A stretch of DNA of 64,000 bases from Tubulanus polymorphus (GCF_964204645.1 NC_134033.1:7970231-8034230), one strand, 5' to 3'; shown: positions 54,156 to 63,524, numbered from the stretch's first letter. Program-made: numbers and translations. Notes: generated by a model not told the origin, from the letters alone.

Positions 54156-57049
54156 TAGCGAGACGAGCATTATTATATGAATAATTGAAGAATCATTATA
54201 TTATCATCTCTCATATATTATTGTTGTTCTTTATCCTACGTTGGTCTGGTCCTTATGACACACACACAATATAGGTTTTGGTTTTGTGACATTTGAAGAT
54301 GAAGATCATGTAGCGAAAGTAGCTATGGCTCGTTATTTCTCACTTAAAGGCAAAAAGGTCAAGTTTAACACAAATATCAGTCCTGATATGTTATTACTAT
54401 TATTTAATTATTATAATTTGTCGTTGATTTTATGATATAAGATTAACTTCGAAGTAGTCCTCGTTCTGGTCGATTAATCACGTTTTAATTTGTCATTTTG
54501 TGTGATGTAAAAAAATGTTTCTTTGCGTTCGGGCGTCGCGATCGATTTAATCCGCGGCGTCCGGACGCCTAGTAGCAAGCAACATCGGCAGATGGACATT
54601 TACAACTGGCAAAGGCATGAGTGGGCACGTAGTTTCTTTTCGTTGGTTCAACTACAAACACAATGCGGCAGGAGCTGTTGATCCCATCCAATTCCTTGCC
54701 GGTTTCAATGGCTGAAGTGCTCTGGAGACCCAGTAACCCCATTTACCCGCCCATTCCGTTAAAACCTGAATGTACTCGGCGGTGTGATGCTGTTCATGAT
54801 TGGTTGTCCAGAAAATTAACCTCGCCTGACTTTCCCTCCCAATTCCTTTGAATTTAATTCCTGTTAATACGAAATATTAAATCCATGGAGAAAATCAGGT
54901 ATGCGTTTTTATAGTCGATGAAATAGAGTATACTTAAAAATTGACCAAATTCTTTGTGGTTTTGTTACAGTTTGAAGCAAAAGGTGCAGAGCCGAAGGGA
55001 CAAGACTTCTCTGGTGGTCGTGGAGGTCGCGGTGGTGGAAGAGGAGGTAGAGGAGGAGGACGTGGAGGCTATGGAGGTGGCTGGGATCAAGGTAAATTCG
55101 GAACCATACGGATAACAAACCTATTAGACAAATCTCCCTCGGCATGGATTTAAACCTGATGACATCATAAGATTGCCTCAGTGCAAACCCCTGCCCCTGT
55201 AGACACATCCCTCAAAGGGATTCAAAGCTGATGACAAGAGACTTATTACAGTACAAACCCCTACCCAAGGTCTACCCTCATCATGGATTCTGAATCCTAT
55301 GAGTCGTACTACATGTCTCCTTTTTGTTACTTGGGATTGACTTAACTACTTGGGTGTTTGGTATACCAGTAGTTGAATGGCAACATAATTGCAAATGTGG
55401 TTCGCCTGCCACTAGCTTGGCTGATTGTATGTTATTGTGATATTAAAGGAGGATATGGTGGTGGCTATGACGGTTATGGAGGCGGATATGGATCGTATGA
55501 TCAAGGATACAACGGCTATGATCAAGGAGGCAATGGATACGGTAATTATTGAAAATTGATGGAAATATGTATGATCATTATTATTACCGGTAATTGGTTA
55601 GATACTCAATAATGTCTCAAGTCAGTTCAAATCTATCGGTTTCAATCGATATATGAAATGCTCCTAGGGATTTATATGAGAAAAACAGCAGAATCTCGCC
55701 ATTTGATAGATGTACAGTAAAACTGGCATAACTCGGAAATGTTGGGACCACTGTAAAATTTTTAACTTAAAAAAAATCTGATTCTGAGTAGTAGGATTTT
55801 GGGGGTTTTCTGAGAAAAATCAGAGTTAACTGGTGACACGGGGTCAATGTGTCCGTCGAGAGAAAAGTCGGTCTACCGTTGTATAATATGTTGCGCGCTG
55901 GTGAAGATCTTTTTAAAAGAACTGATATTAGATGTCTGACTGAAAGATTAAAAAATGCATTGCTTTGAAACTTTCGGAACATATATCCTAGCCGAGGTAG
56001 TCGAATTTCCGACTTCTAGAATGGGACTTTGAGACAGATTTTAATGGGAAAATGAACTGAAAAAATTGGGACCTTGAAATTTCGGCCAATTTTGTTGATT
56101 TTCAGACTTACGCCAGTTCTATTGTATCTCATACGATTGTACCTGGTTAAAACGAACTTCATTGTCCTAGAATATGTGTTAGTTATTAACCAATATTCCT
56201 ATGCAATGAAAAATCATTACAACAAGCTTCACGTAGCCAGGAAAACTTTGTTATAATAGAAGTAGAATTTGTTAAACGCTATAATTCCATGAGCAAAGTT
56301 CAAATGCGCATCATAACCCATGAACCTTGTTTCAACTGACTTTGGAACTGTTCATAAAGTATATATGCACAAAATTTTGAATCCTCACATCATACTATAT
56401 TGGCAATGACCTGCTTACCTTCGCAAATATTTACCATCTAATTTACGAAACAAACCTATGTCTAGGTCAATGAAGTGTGTCTATGTGTTTGGTTTAAATA
56501 GCTACCAAGTTAGTACGCAGATCATACACTTAATAAGATCAAGCTACAAGCTATACGCTGCATGCATACATGCACATTCCCTTGATCATAGGCCTATCCC
56601 CATAACGAAGTGTAGATATAGCCGTCTTGGCAGCCATTTTGAATTTTCTTTGTGCGATAGGCCTACAACCTACAATTCTTGATGGATTTTCATGATACTC
56701 GGTGTGAGTATTGGGCCAGGTGAGCTGTCCACCATTATTGAAAATCGAGGTTATTGGCCACCAATTATGAGCGCTAATACATCCCGGGGAGAGAATTGCG
56801 GGGTATTTTAGGCCGCAAGGCATTAGTCTAGTTGTAATGGTATGAAAATGATTTAACTACAATCAGCTTGGAAAGAAGTTGTCTAAAACACATTAACAGT
56901 TTACACATTTCAGTTTTATTTCATTTCAAGATTACGGAGGCGGTAGCTACGGAGGTTATGGAGGCGGCAACTTTGGCGGTGGTAATTACGGAGGTTATGG
57001 CGGCAGTGGATACGGTCGCGGTCGAGGTGGACGCTACAATCCATACTAG
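40258..57049 (+). CDS. hnRNP A/B-type RNA-binding protein (2 RRM + Gly-rich), complete
   Basis: Ten exons (40258-40304, 41666-41706, 45630-45799, 49660-49692, 50176-50283, 52119-52167, 54275-54357, 54971-55091, 55449-55541, 56931-57049) join in phase to 864 nt, 287 aa. RRM1 is at residues ~17-95: RNP2 VFIGHL (18-23), RNP1 KKFGFVTF (57-64). RRM2 is at ~105-180: RNP2 LFLGGL (107-112), RNP1 KGFGFVTF (149-156). The linker carries VEVKRAIPKD. The tail (from ~185) is Gly-rich with RGG repeats (GGRGGRGGG), then Tyr-Gly and DQG repeats, ending GRGRGGRYNPY. Such 2xRBD-Gly proteins bind pre-mRNA in the nucleus, control splicing, transport and stability, and can form condensates through the tail. Oddities: His replaces the second Gly in RNP2 of RRM1, the exon 7 donor is weak (GTCAAG), and two exons are very small (33 and 41 nt). 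The exact orthologue within the A/B, Musashi and DAZAP families is not settled. Confidence 0.92.
40464..40795. mobile_element. Long-TIR MITE (family L) in hnRNP intron 1
   Basis: The first ~80 bp (TTAGTTACCTAATCG, TAAGCTTTTTATAATCGG, GATGGGCTTATACC, TTAGGGATGACAAGG) are inverted at the right end (CCTTGTCATCCCTAAC, GGTATAAG, AAAAAGCTTACCACC, GTTAACTAAC). No ORF. Confidence 0.8.
40992..41250 (+). repeat. tRNA-derived SINE or tRNA pseudogene split by a MITE
   Basis: GCCCTGTGGTCTAGTGG (A-box like) at about 40996 and GGTTCGAATCTC (B-box like) at 41173 belong to one tRNA-like head. The 125-bp MITE at 41036-41161 lies between them. A CT-rich body follows. Confidence 0.55.
41036..41161. mobile_element. 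Palindromic MITE, ~126 bp
   Basis: CCAGTTGCTCAAAAGTTAG at the left and CCAACTTTTGAGCAACCGAC at the right are inverted copies. Inner parts TTAAAGATAACCGG and TCCACTGGTTAACTAA extend the stem. No ORF. Confidence 0.75.
41666..41706 (+). CDS. hnRNP exon 2, RNP2 of RRM1
   Basis: Acceptor GTATTTTCAG, donor GTGAGT. 41 nt encoding KVFIGHLGDDTNN and one base of Glu. Confidence 0.9.
41793..41937. mobile_element. TTAA MITE, truncated second copy
   Basis: Starts TTAAAGGGTAACTGACAC and matches the 4849-5114 copy to GATTTTGATATTCGC. A short continuation (AAAATCACAAATTGCGCGTA) reappears at about 43970, so a ~2-kb block including a family L MITE appears inserted in it. Confidence 0.7.
41952..42798. mobile_element. 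Family L MITE, longer version
   Basis: Left end CTAGTCAGTAACCTGTCTG with TTTCACGATCGGATATTTTC matches the inverse of the 21393-21527 element's right half. Right end (CCTTGTCATCCCTAATG, GGTATAAG, AAAAAGCTTACCACC, TTAGGTAACTAACTAA) matches the 40464-40795 element. No ORF, so it is a composite or parent-length non-autonomous copy. Confidence 0.65.
42799..45389. other. hnRNP intron 2, nothing recognised
   Basis: No gene or supported repeat apart from the short MITE continuation near 43970. Confidence 0.45.
45390..45428. repeat. 39-bp perfect palindrome
   Basis: Two 19-nt arms (CAATATCTATGAACTACTT and its exact complement) around one central base, about 200 bp upstream of hnRNP exon 3. Confidence 0.95.
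45630..45799 (+). CDS. hnRNP exon 3, body of RRM1
   Basis: Acceptor ATTTTTTAG, donor GTTAGT. Encodes MLQSHFSSFGDIEKAVVV, RNP1 KKFGFVTF, and IDGKP. Confidence 0.92.
46516..48422. mobile_element. hAT-like non-autonomous element with 5-bp duplication
   Basis: TTACC flanks both sides (46516-46520, 48418-48422). The left end is CAGGGTTCGTAGCGATCC; the complement of the right end is CAGGGTTCATAGCCTCC. Both ends are followed by GTGCTTGAA/GTACTTGAA type repeats. An open frame at 47784-48017 ends in a short coiled-coil-like stretch but has no transposase motif. A MITE is nested at 47122-47741. Confidence 0.75.
47114..47749. mobile_element. 620-bp long-TIR MITE nested in the hAT-like element
   Basis: GAAATTTG at 47114-47121 and 47742-47749 is an 8-bp target duplication. 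The element runs GGCGCTATTGCACTT to AAGTGCAATAGCGCC-like ends, with inverted similarity continuing for about 110 bp (CCCCCTCCCAAAAATG; GGTCTAGGGA/ TCTGTAGAG; CTTTTGAC). The interior has no ORF. Confidence 0.88.
49010..49300 (+). repeat. Dispersed repeat shared with 53187-53731
   Basis: GATTCATTGAAATAAAT, ACGGCCAACCGACC, GTGTGGCCTAGTTTAAG, TATATTAAAGCTGGTAATG and AGCGCGCATATAT recur in the same order at 53265-53500. Terminal repeats are absent here, so this copy is truncated. Confidence 0.8.
49660..49692 (+). CDS. hnRNP exon 4, 33-nt microexon
   Basis: Acceptor TTTTGAAG, donor GTAAGT. Encodes VEVKRAIPKDI, the last RRM1 strand (compare VEPKRAV in vertebrate hnRNP A proteins). Confidence 0.88.
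50176..50283 (+). CDS. hnRNP exon 5, start of RRM2
   Basis: Acceptor TATGTTCAG, donor GTAAGT. Encodes MPGVMKTTKLFLGGL, HRDVTEVDISEAF and CILNVR. Confidence 0.9.
50617..50827. mobile_element. MITE with CAGGGATGA ends
   Basis: CAGGGATGAAAAT at the left; TTCTCATCCCTG at the right. GTCC borders both sides (50613-50616; 50828-50831). No ORF. Confidence 0.65.
51338..51582. mobile_element. MITE with GGGAGCGTTCA ends and poly-C tract
   Basis: GGGAGCGTTCACAAATTACG and its near-exact complement at 51558-51582 form ~26-bp inverted ends (GTACCTC inward). A 20-C run is at 51533-51552. Lies in hnRNP intron 5. Confidence 0.85.
51583..52118. other. hnRNP intron 5 remainder
   Basis: Nothing recognised. Confidence 0.4.
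52119..52167 (+). CDS. hnRNP exon 6, RRM2
   Basis: Acceptor TTTGTAG, donor GTAACG. Encodes VTDVFLVKDKNTDLSK plus one base of the RNP1 Gly codon. Confidence 0.9.
52168..53186. other. hnRNP intron 6 sequence, nothing recognised
   Basis: A short CT microsatellite (about 52540-52560) only. Confidence 0.45.
53187..53731. mobile_element. 545-bp MITE in hnRNP intron 6
   Basis: AGGCCATCCCAAAATAATGG at the left and ATTTATTTTGGGATGGCCT at the right are inverted ends; TCTG and CCGAC blocks extend the match inward. The interior is the dispersed repeat also seen at 49010-49300. Confidence 0.8.
53732..54274. other. hnRNP intron 6 end with (ACT)n microsatellite
   Basis: Trinucleotide ACT run at about 54126-54156 preceded by CCACCA; otherwise nothing. 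Confidence 0.7.
54275..54357 (+). CDS. hnRNP exon 7, RNP1 and end of RRM2
   Basis: Acceptor ACAATATAG. Encodes GFGFVTFEDEDHVAKVAM and YFSLKGKK. The donor GTCAAG is weak but keeps phase 0 with exon 8; no better GT is nearby. Confidence 0.85.
54358..54970. other. hnRNP intron 7, nothing recognised
   Basis: Open frame at 54663-54851 has no known motif. Confidence 0.4.
54971..55091 (+). CDS. hnRNP exon 8, RGG region
   Basis: Acceptor TTTGTTACAG, donor GTAAAT. Encodes FEAKGAEPKGQDFSGG, then RGG/GGRGG repeats and YGGGWDQ. Confidence 0.9.
55449..55541 (+). CDS. hnRNP exon 9, GY-rich
   Basis: Acceptor ATATTAAAG, donor GTAATT. Encodes GGYGGGYDGYGGGYGSYDQG and NGYDQGGNGY. Retaining the next intron would add only Gly-Asn-Tyr and a TGA at 55550-55552. 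Confidence 0.88.
55713..56126. mobile_element. pogo-like MITE, 410 bp, TA duplication
   Basis: TA (55713-55714) then CAGTAAAACTGGCATAACTC; at the right CTTACGCCAGTTCTATTG then TA (56125-56126). Ends match at about 18 of 24 positions. Located in hnRNP intron 9. Confidence 0.75.
56590..56780 (+). repeat. Dispersed repeat family E, copy in hnRNP intron 9
   Basis: GCAGCCATTTTGAATTTTC, CAATTCTTGATGGATTTTC, ATGATACTCGGTGTGAG and AGCTGTCCACC follow the family E order seen at 18536 and 19490. Confidence 0.65.
56931..57049 (+). CDS. hnRNP exon 10 with stop
   Basis: Acceptor CATTTCAAG. Encodes DYGGGSYGGYGGGNFGGG, then YGRGRGGRYNPY and TAG at 57047-57049. Confidence 0.9.
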
Positions 57050-58475
57050 GGATTTTTACCGGTATGCGGACGTACACGTCTTCCTGAGACCGGATGTGTT
57101 GTGTAAATATAAGTAGAAAACATTCAATGTAGACGACTGAGGAAAGAAAGACAGTTGGAGCAGCATTTCATTCGATATCGTAATTCGTTGATGGCGTATC
57201 GGACAAAAAATCCAATGATTCGAAATATTCATAATTATTAGTGTTTATATTATAAATATTAAGTGTTTTACGCGCGTACTACCACTACTTGGAAATTGAA
57301 AATTAAAAAGGCTCGTAATTGAGGAAAACGTATCGTGAACAACAGTCACATTAAACTTGTGTCTTTTTTTTTAAATGAAAAAGAGGGTTCAAATCCATTT
57401 CAGATGTTACAAGATCATGTTTAAAATCTGTGTATAGGATTTATAATAAATTGAACGCGCGCGCGTTATAGTGTTTGTTTGTGTACGCATCTTTTTTGTC
57501 GTTATAACATCAAACTGTAAAATGTGAGTAAATATGATAAAGATGAAATAATTGTAGTCCAGCATTCTGATAACCCCCTTTGAGAATGGTAGCTCTAAAC
57601 CCCTCAAAAACTCCTTTAATGATTTGGCCAAGAATCTAATCTATTTTAGCCCCTTCAAAACTACTGTCTGCTGTCCTCTAGGTATGTGTCTTGTCGGCTT
57701 GTATTATGATCTTAGCTAATCGAGGTGATTTTGAAATTGCTATACCTTGATTATTGATAGGCATATGTTTCTACTAATATGTAAATATTTTTTCTTTGCT
57801 CATACTCTGATATTTTCCACAAAGATCCAACAAAACTTAAGTGATTTGATCCAATTTTATCTGCGGCATAGCTGGGCAGGTTTATTTCCATTCATGCCTG
57901 AATATTAGAATAAAAAAGCTATTTGGTAAAAGAATGAACCATGTTAAGTGTTTGAAGAAGTTTTTCAAAGCAGAAAGAATATTGTCTCCGGATCGCATCA
58001 GAAATTAATCCAGGATAATATGACATGCCGACGTGATTTTAATCCTTTTTCATCGGTTGAATACCAGGCAGCATTTGGTACGATGGGCCCTGGTTACCTC
58101 GAACTGTACAACTGAATCTCGAGAAGTCGTTCGGGAATGAAGAAATTCATTTCAGCTTGTGGCTTTTTAGATTCAATGCCACTAAATGTGTTTCACGGAC
58201 ATTGATATCTTACATTCTTACGGTGAACATGTTTATGGCGTCTTAAGAGTTTGAGGTAACTGAAGTCTTAGTATTTTCATCATCAGTCTTGTAAATACAT
58301 GAAAACGTTTGAATTGGAAGATTAGAACTGAAGCCTTGATGGTTGTCAGTTTATTTTCATGTCTAACTTTTGAGAATGCATGGATATTTCATAAAAATCG
58401 GTTGCAGTTCTTGTGAGCCTTGTAGACAATTGACTGGCACACCTTGTAAAATATTCATGAAATAAAAAATGTCGT
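57050..58475 (+). other. hnRNP 3' UTR with two possible poly(A) signals
   Basis: AATAAA at 57445-57450 and again at 58461-58466 (GAAATAAAAAATG after a T/G-rich stretch). Either or both could end the mRNA. No other gene is seen here. Confidence 0.5.
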
Positions 58476-58848
58476 ATTTTGAATATTTTCTTTTCTTTAT
58501 AGTTTCAGTTTTTCATTCAAATATCCTAAGGTTAGTTGATATACTGCCCGAACAGATGCTGCTCACGAATCTGAATTGAGCATTGATGATGAAAAAGTCA
58601 AGTCGAACTGTTCGGTGTTTTGGTTTATTTTATTTATTGCCCAAGATGCCTACATTAGCCTGGCGTCTGTGATGAAAGTGCATCAAATGTCATACCAGGT
58701 TAAACGTCGTTTGGCTATTACAGTTTTTCATTCAGTGTCCACAGTTCACTGCTGTATAGAAACACACTGCTTAAATACGTAAGAAAGTCCTGAGTTGAAG
58801 TTCAACGCTTACGTTTCTGCTCTGATGTTTCGAAGTTTTATCGGTCTT
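58476..58848. other. Intergenic, nothing recognised
   Basis: Open frame at 58576-58782 has no known motif. Confidence 0.4.
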
Positions 58849-58978
58849 ATAAATAGACCGGTTGCCTGTCCCATTCAGAAGATAGGGACCGGTAACCAGT
58901 CTAATAAATTGAGTACTATTTATAGACTGGTTACCGGTCTCTTTCTTCAATTTGAATGGGACAGGCGGACAGTCTATA
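58849..58978. repeat. Compound hairpin of nested inverted repeats
   Basis: Inner arms GACCGGTAACCAGTCTA (58887-58903) and its exact complement (58923-58939). Outer arms TAGACCGG, TTGCCTGTCCCATTC and GAATGGGACAGGC, AGTCTATA pair around them. Confidence 0.85.
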
Positions 58979-59068
58979 GTACCGCGGAGAGAATTTCAAG
59001 GTCGTTGAGCTCATCACCCGGCTTCAATTTTTACAAGACCGAATCGAGGTATGTGTCTCTTACCCTAT

Positions 59069-59105
59069 AGTTAGTTACCTAATCGTTGGTGGTAAGTTTT
59101 TGATA
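59069..59105. mobile_element. Solo end of a family L MITE
   Basis: GTTAGTTACCTAATCGTTGG and TGGTAAG as in the family L left end; nothing matching follows. Confidence 0.65.
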
Positions 59106-59375
59106 TGAACCTCTCTACAGAAAAACCTGCATAGCTTACCCAACCAGACAGATCTTACACAACATTTAACTTTTAAATCATCACACATTCTTCAGAAACA
59201 AGACATGTTCATGTTGTGGATTTTAGCTGACTAAATCGCCACTGGCACTAACTTGCTACTAGGCGAGCAAGTTAGTCGATTTAATAAATAAATCAATTTA
59301 CTAAACCGCATCCATAAATGAGTTGATTTACTAAATTGGATTCACTAAACCATATTATAATAAAAAAATATATAC

Positions 59376-60862
59376 ATTATCAGTCAGGAACACTTTCCAA
59401 AAACGGCTTATTCTGCCAATTTCGGCGTTTTCCGCCAATTACGGCAGAATCAGCCGTTTATGGATCACTCAGTTTTGAAACTTTCACAGTCGTTTATGGC
59501 TTAATCAGCCAGTTTCAGCTCACTAAGTTTCGAGCTTTGCTTTAAAGTTTTTTGCGCACTTCCTGTTCAATTAGCGCATGTTGCCGATGACGTCATAATC
59601 TGGAGCAGACGATAAGCTTTCATATGACGCTAGGATGGAAATTTTTGAGCTAGGTAAAGTGGTCAAATTTACGTTTTTCTAAATGATTACGTCATATGAA
59701 GCCCAAAAACTCCGGGAAAACTCTCAAAACTACTACAGCATGAAACAAGTTTATTAATCATGATTTTTGTTAAAAATAAATTTGGGAACTAGTTTTAAAA
59801 ACTATTATAAAGTTTTTAAGTAAACGTTGCCATGGGTACACATAAAAACATTTGCCATTTCTGGCGTATTCCGCCGTTTTTGGCGTAGTTAGTTTTATAA
59901 TCATAAACTGTTAAGCCATTATTGGCAATCCACTTGTTATATATGAGGATTCCCCCACCCACTTAGACGTTTCCCCTAGTGTCTACACGGTACTTTTTTC
60001 GGAATAAAATAATTAATTTGCTGAGGTGAACGGATGTGTAAATATTATATGTTAAAAATAAAATTATTATTATTATAATTATTATTCTCATAAGACAAAT
60101 CAATCATGGATGTATAAACTAGTGTATCAAAAATCTAGTTTTAAGTTTTGCCCATGGTCTTATCTTGCCTAATAAAGCATAGAATGGTTGAGGGATATAT
60201 TGGACTGCATATGATGTTGGTTAATTGAAGGTAATTAACATCTTCGATGCCTCCAAGCTAATTGATGGATTCTTGTGATGGATAGTGATTGAATGAATTG
60301 GTGGCCGATGACGTTACAACTCAAAATCGATACAGCTGTATCTAGACTCATTTCAAAATACAACAAACATTTTCGAAACAATTTGGGATACATGTATGTA
60401 TATATTTATTTCATAGAATACAGGTATACAGAAAGAACAGAATTCAAATACATTTGCCATCGGAAACCCATACATTTATATTTAATTCTTTCTTGAAGCC
60501 TGGAACGGATCAAGGAGATTAATTTTTCGGCGCAAATATACAAATGTATGCCAGCACAAAAGCGATGATGTCATAATAGGGACTCCCATCGAACTAAGCA
60601 TTATAAATAGCACCTGTAAAACTATCTAAGCTAAAAACGCCGTTTCTGGCGATGTAGTTTTAGAAACTGTAACAGCTGAAAACGGCGGAAATGGCGTTTT
60701 TTAAGAACAAGCCAAAAATGGCAGAAAACGCCGATTTCGGCTAAATTGGCAGAAGCAGTTTAAAACTGAGTAATCCATAAATGGCTGATTCTGCCGTTAT
60801 TGGCGGAAAACGCCGAAATTGGCAGAATAAGCCGTTTTTGGAAAGTGTTCCTGACTGATTAT
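59376..60862. mobile_element. 1.48-kb non-autonomous DNA transposon with ~110-bp TIRs
   Basis: ATTAT (59376-59380 and 60858-60862) flanks ends that begin CAGTCAGGAACACTTTCC and continue inverted for ~110 bp (AAAAACGGCTTATTCTGCC, TTTCGGCGTTTTCCGCC, TGGATCACTCAGTTTT or TGGATTACTCAGTTTT). Interior lacks an ORF but repeats short GCC...GGC motifs (GCCATTTCTGGCG, GCCGTTTTTGGCG). Confidence 0.9.
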
Positions 60863-60872
60863 GGCGCTATCA

Positions 60873-62088
60873 TAGGGGCTCGTATCAGAGTTGTAGGTAA
60901 TGTAAAAACGATAATCTGTTAATCCAATGTATATAGTATGTATAAAATAACAAGGGGGCTAACGACGCTCACAAACTACTCAACTTCAGTCGCTTACTAT
61001 TTCGTTATTTCTCATCCGATTTTGATAATCCAGGTATGATATGAAAGCTAATAGCTTCCTGCTTCTAACGAAACTAGTCCCGTTAACTTTCAATGAATAG
61101 TTCATGAAAAATATGTCTTTGAACGCGGACCGAAATCGCCTGGACCGAAAATGCTATGACGCCGGTTTTCGTCGATTTCGAAATTTCAAACGTTGAGTTC
61201 GACGCGAAATCCTTCACCGATTTTGATGATCGAAGGCTTCAAATGCGCAAAACATTCTATATTTTCTAAATATTGCGGTTGTTTCGTTGATCCATACGAT
61301 ATTCCAGCTTTGCAAACGCGAATTTTTCGATTTTCGTCAATTCACGCACTCGACACGCGATCTCAAAATGGCGACCTTGAACTTGAACTAGCAACAGGTC
61401 CGCAGTGAATTTTATTTCGTAACAATTCAATCAAATGATATTTTATCTTATTTAAGCTAGAATAAACACGATCAGGTTATAATAGATTCTGAATTTCACG
61501 TAAATATAGACAGAAAATAAATTGGAAATAAAATTCATTTCGGTTCAGCATTGCGCTAAGCATTGTGGGAGATGACAGTCGCCATTTTGAGATCGCGCAT
61601 GGGGTTCGTGAATTGACGTAAAATCGGAAAATTCGCGTTTGCAAAGCTGGAATATCGTATGGATCAACGAAACAACCGCAATATTTAGAAAATATAGAAA
61701 GTTTTGCGCATTTGAAGCCCTCGATCATCAAAATCGGTGAAGGATTTCGCGTCGAACTCAACGTTTGAAATTTCGAAATCGACGAAAACCGGCGTCATAG
61801 CATTTTCGGTCCAGGCGATTTCGGTCCGAATTTCGCGTTCAAAGACATATTTTTCACAAACTTTTCATTGAAAGTTAACGGGACTAGTTTCGTTAGAAGC
61901 AGGAAGCTATTAGCTTTCATATCATGCCTGGATTATCAAAATCGGATGAGAAATAACGAAATAGTAAGCGACTGAAGTTGAGTAGATTGTGAGCGTCGTT
62001 AGCCCCCTTGTTATTTTATATATACTATATACATTGGATTAACAGATTATCGTTTTTACATTACCTACAACTCTGATACGAGCCCCTA
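60873..62088. mobile_element. 1.21-kb foldback element with ~500-bp arms
   Basis: TA borders both ends. Left arm from 60875 (GGGGCTCGTATCAGAG) to about 61377 and right arm from about 61576 to 62086 are inverted copies over ~500 bp with few differences; the loop is about 200 nt. Arms include GACGCCGGTTTTCGTCG and CTAGTCCCGTTAACTTTC. Each arm contains the same short open frame (61193 on +, 61761 on -), starting SSTRNPSPILMIEGFKCAK. No transposase motif. A TA duplication suggests a Tc1/mariner-type or similar mover. Confidence 0.88.
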
Positions 62089-62356
62089 CAATAATTAAAC
62101 TATTCGCTGTGGCTACTTGTACGGACCCTTACGGATTTCTCTGGAGGCTATTCGTATGGAACTAGGATCTGTACGCTAACAACGAAGTACGGTCAAGTCG
62201 GCCCACTGCCAACTCGTCCCAACCAACTCGGCCCACCAAGTTGGCCCATTTCCTGCGCAGTTTAAATGCAGCAATCTTTGCAATGTACTGTACTACAGTA
62301 TAACTCGTTTAATTCGTATCAAATAGGAGAACATAATTCGGATTTTGTTTAATACA

Positions 62357-62443
62357 CTCCCACGGCAGGGATTCGAACCTGATGGCATCGCTAATCTCGA
62401 TCAGTATCGCTAATGCCATCAGGTTCGAATCCCTGCGCCTGGG
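62357..62443. repeat. Hairpin of two tRNA T-arm-like sequences
   Basis: Arms 62366-62388 and 62413-62435 are exact 23-bp complements that contain GGTTCGAATCC (T-arm/B-box). Outer CTCCCA and TGGGAG pair after a 3x3 mismatch. The loop holds a direct repeat ATCGCTAAT. Confidence 0.88.
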
Positions 62444-63510
62444 AGGATTCGATGGTTTAATATGGACAAAATTTTATTGTCATAAAATCTTAACGTGATA
62501 TTTTTGTATTTTGTAAATTTCTTTTGAAAATAAACTTAATCATTATTTTAACGTCAAAGGAAATTGTTAGTTTGTTAGTTGTTGTGATTGATTTCAGTTC
62601 GCTTGAACTAATTCACATTGTTTCTTCAATCAAGAAACACAGGTGAACTAATGGAATTGTAGAAAAGTAGTCAGCACTTAGTCAGAACGGGACTGATGAC
62701 AACTTAGTCAATTATATAATCATGGACGTGTAATCTATAAATGCGTTCATCTTATAATTACTAGATGAATAAATTACCGGAGAAGCGCATCTGAACTGTT
62801 TTTATAGCATACCTGCACTATCAAGACATGTATTTATTATTATTATAAGTAAACACTGACAAATTTTTGTTAAACCTCATGGTGGGATTGAACATTTGAA
62901 AAAGTCAGTAAACTTTTTATTGGTACTGATACTGGTACCTCTATTCTTGAGGAACAAAAAAGATTGTTAACGTTCCCATCCTTATTATTTATTTGCTCTC
63001 TAATCTGTAACAATAAATCAATTGCCATAGGAAGTTCGGCCATATGGATTATCTTTTTGTGTAATTGGTCTTTCAGCCGTCATTATTTCCACGTAATTTT
63101 CAATTCTATGACTGGCAACAAACGAAAGGTGTCATTTTTGTCCTGATGGAGTTCGATTTTTGTTTAGTTTTGATCATTTCTTACTCTTGATGTCTTGTAT
63201 CATTAAATACAATGTCTTAAGACCGAATGGTGGCCCGTCATTTAAGCATTAAATGCTTTATTTAGGTTCAAAGCTTTAACTTTAGCTTCTATAGCACAAG
63301 CATCCTTGAAAGAATCCCCTTGAAATGTTCAAAATAAAATCAAAATTATTAAATGAATTCAATCTATTCCATATATGCGTGAACGGATGAACAGTAATCA
63401 AAACTAATTATTAATCGAACTAATCATTAATTAAGAAAGAAACTGATCTGTTTGGTGAGTAGATTGGAATTTTGATTGATCCTGACTAATTAGTTTGCCA
63501 TTGGAACTGC
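62444..63510. other. Intergenic, nothing recognised
   Basis: AT-rich; open frame at 62964 without motif. Confidence 0.45.
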
Positions 63511-63516
63511 AGATGG

Positions 63517-63524
63517 TATATAAA
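63517..63524 (+). promoter_or_regulatory. TATA box before the zinc-finger frame
   Basis: TATATAAA, 79 bp before the ATG at 63603. Spacing is plausible for a pol II core promoter. Confidence 0.4.

Noticed and set aside
61193-61761. Paired identical short proteins in opposite directions
   Set aside because: They are the same DNA read in the two arms of the foldback; no sign of selection, so not called as genes.
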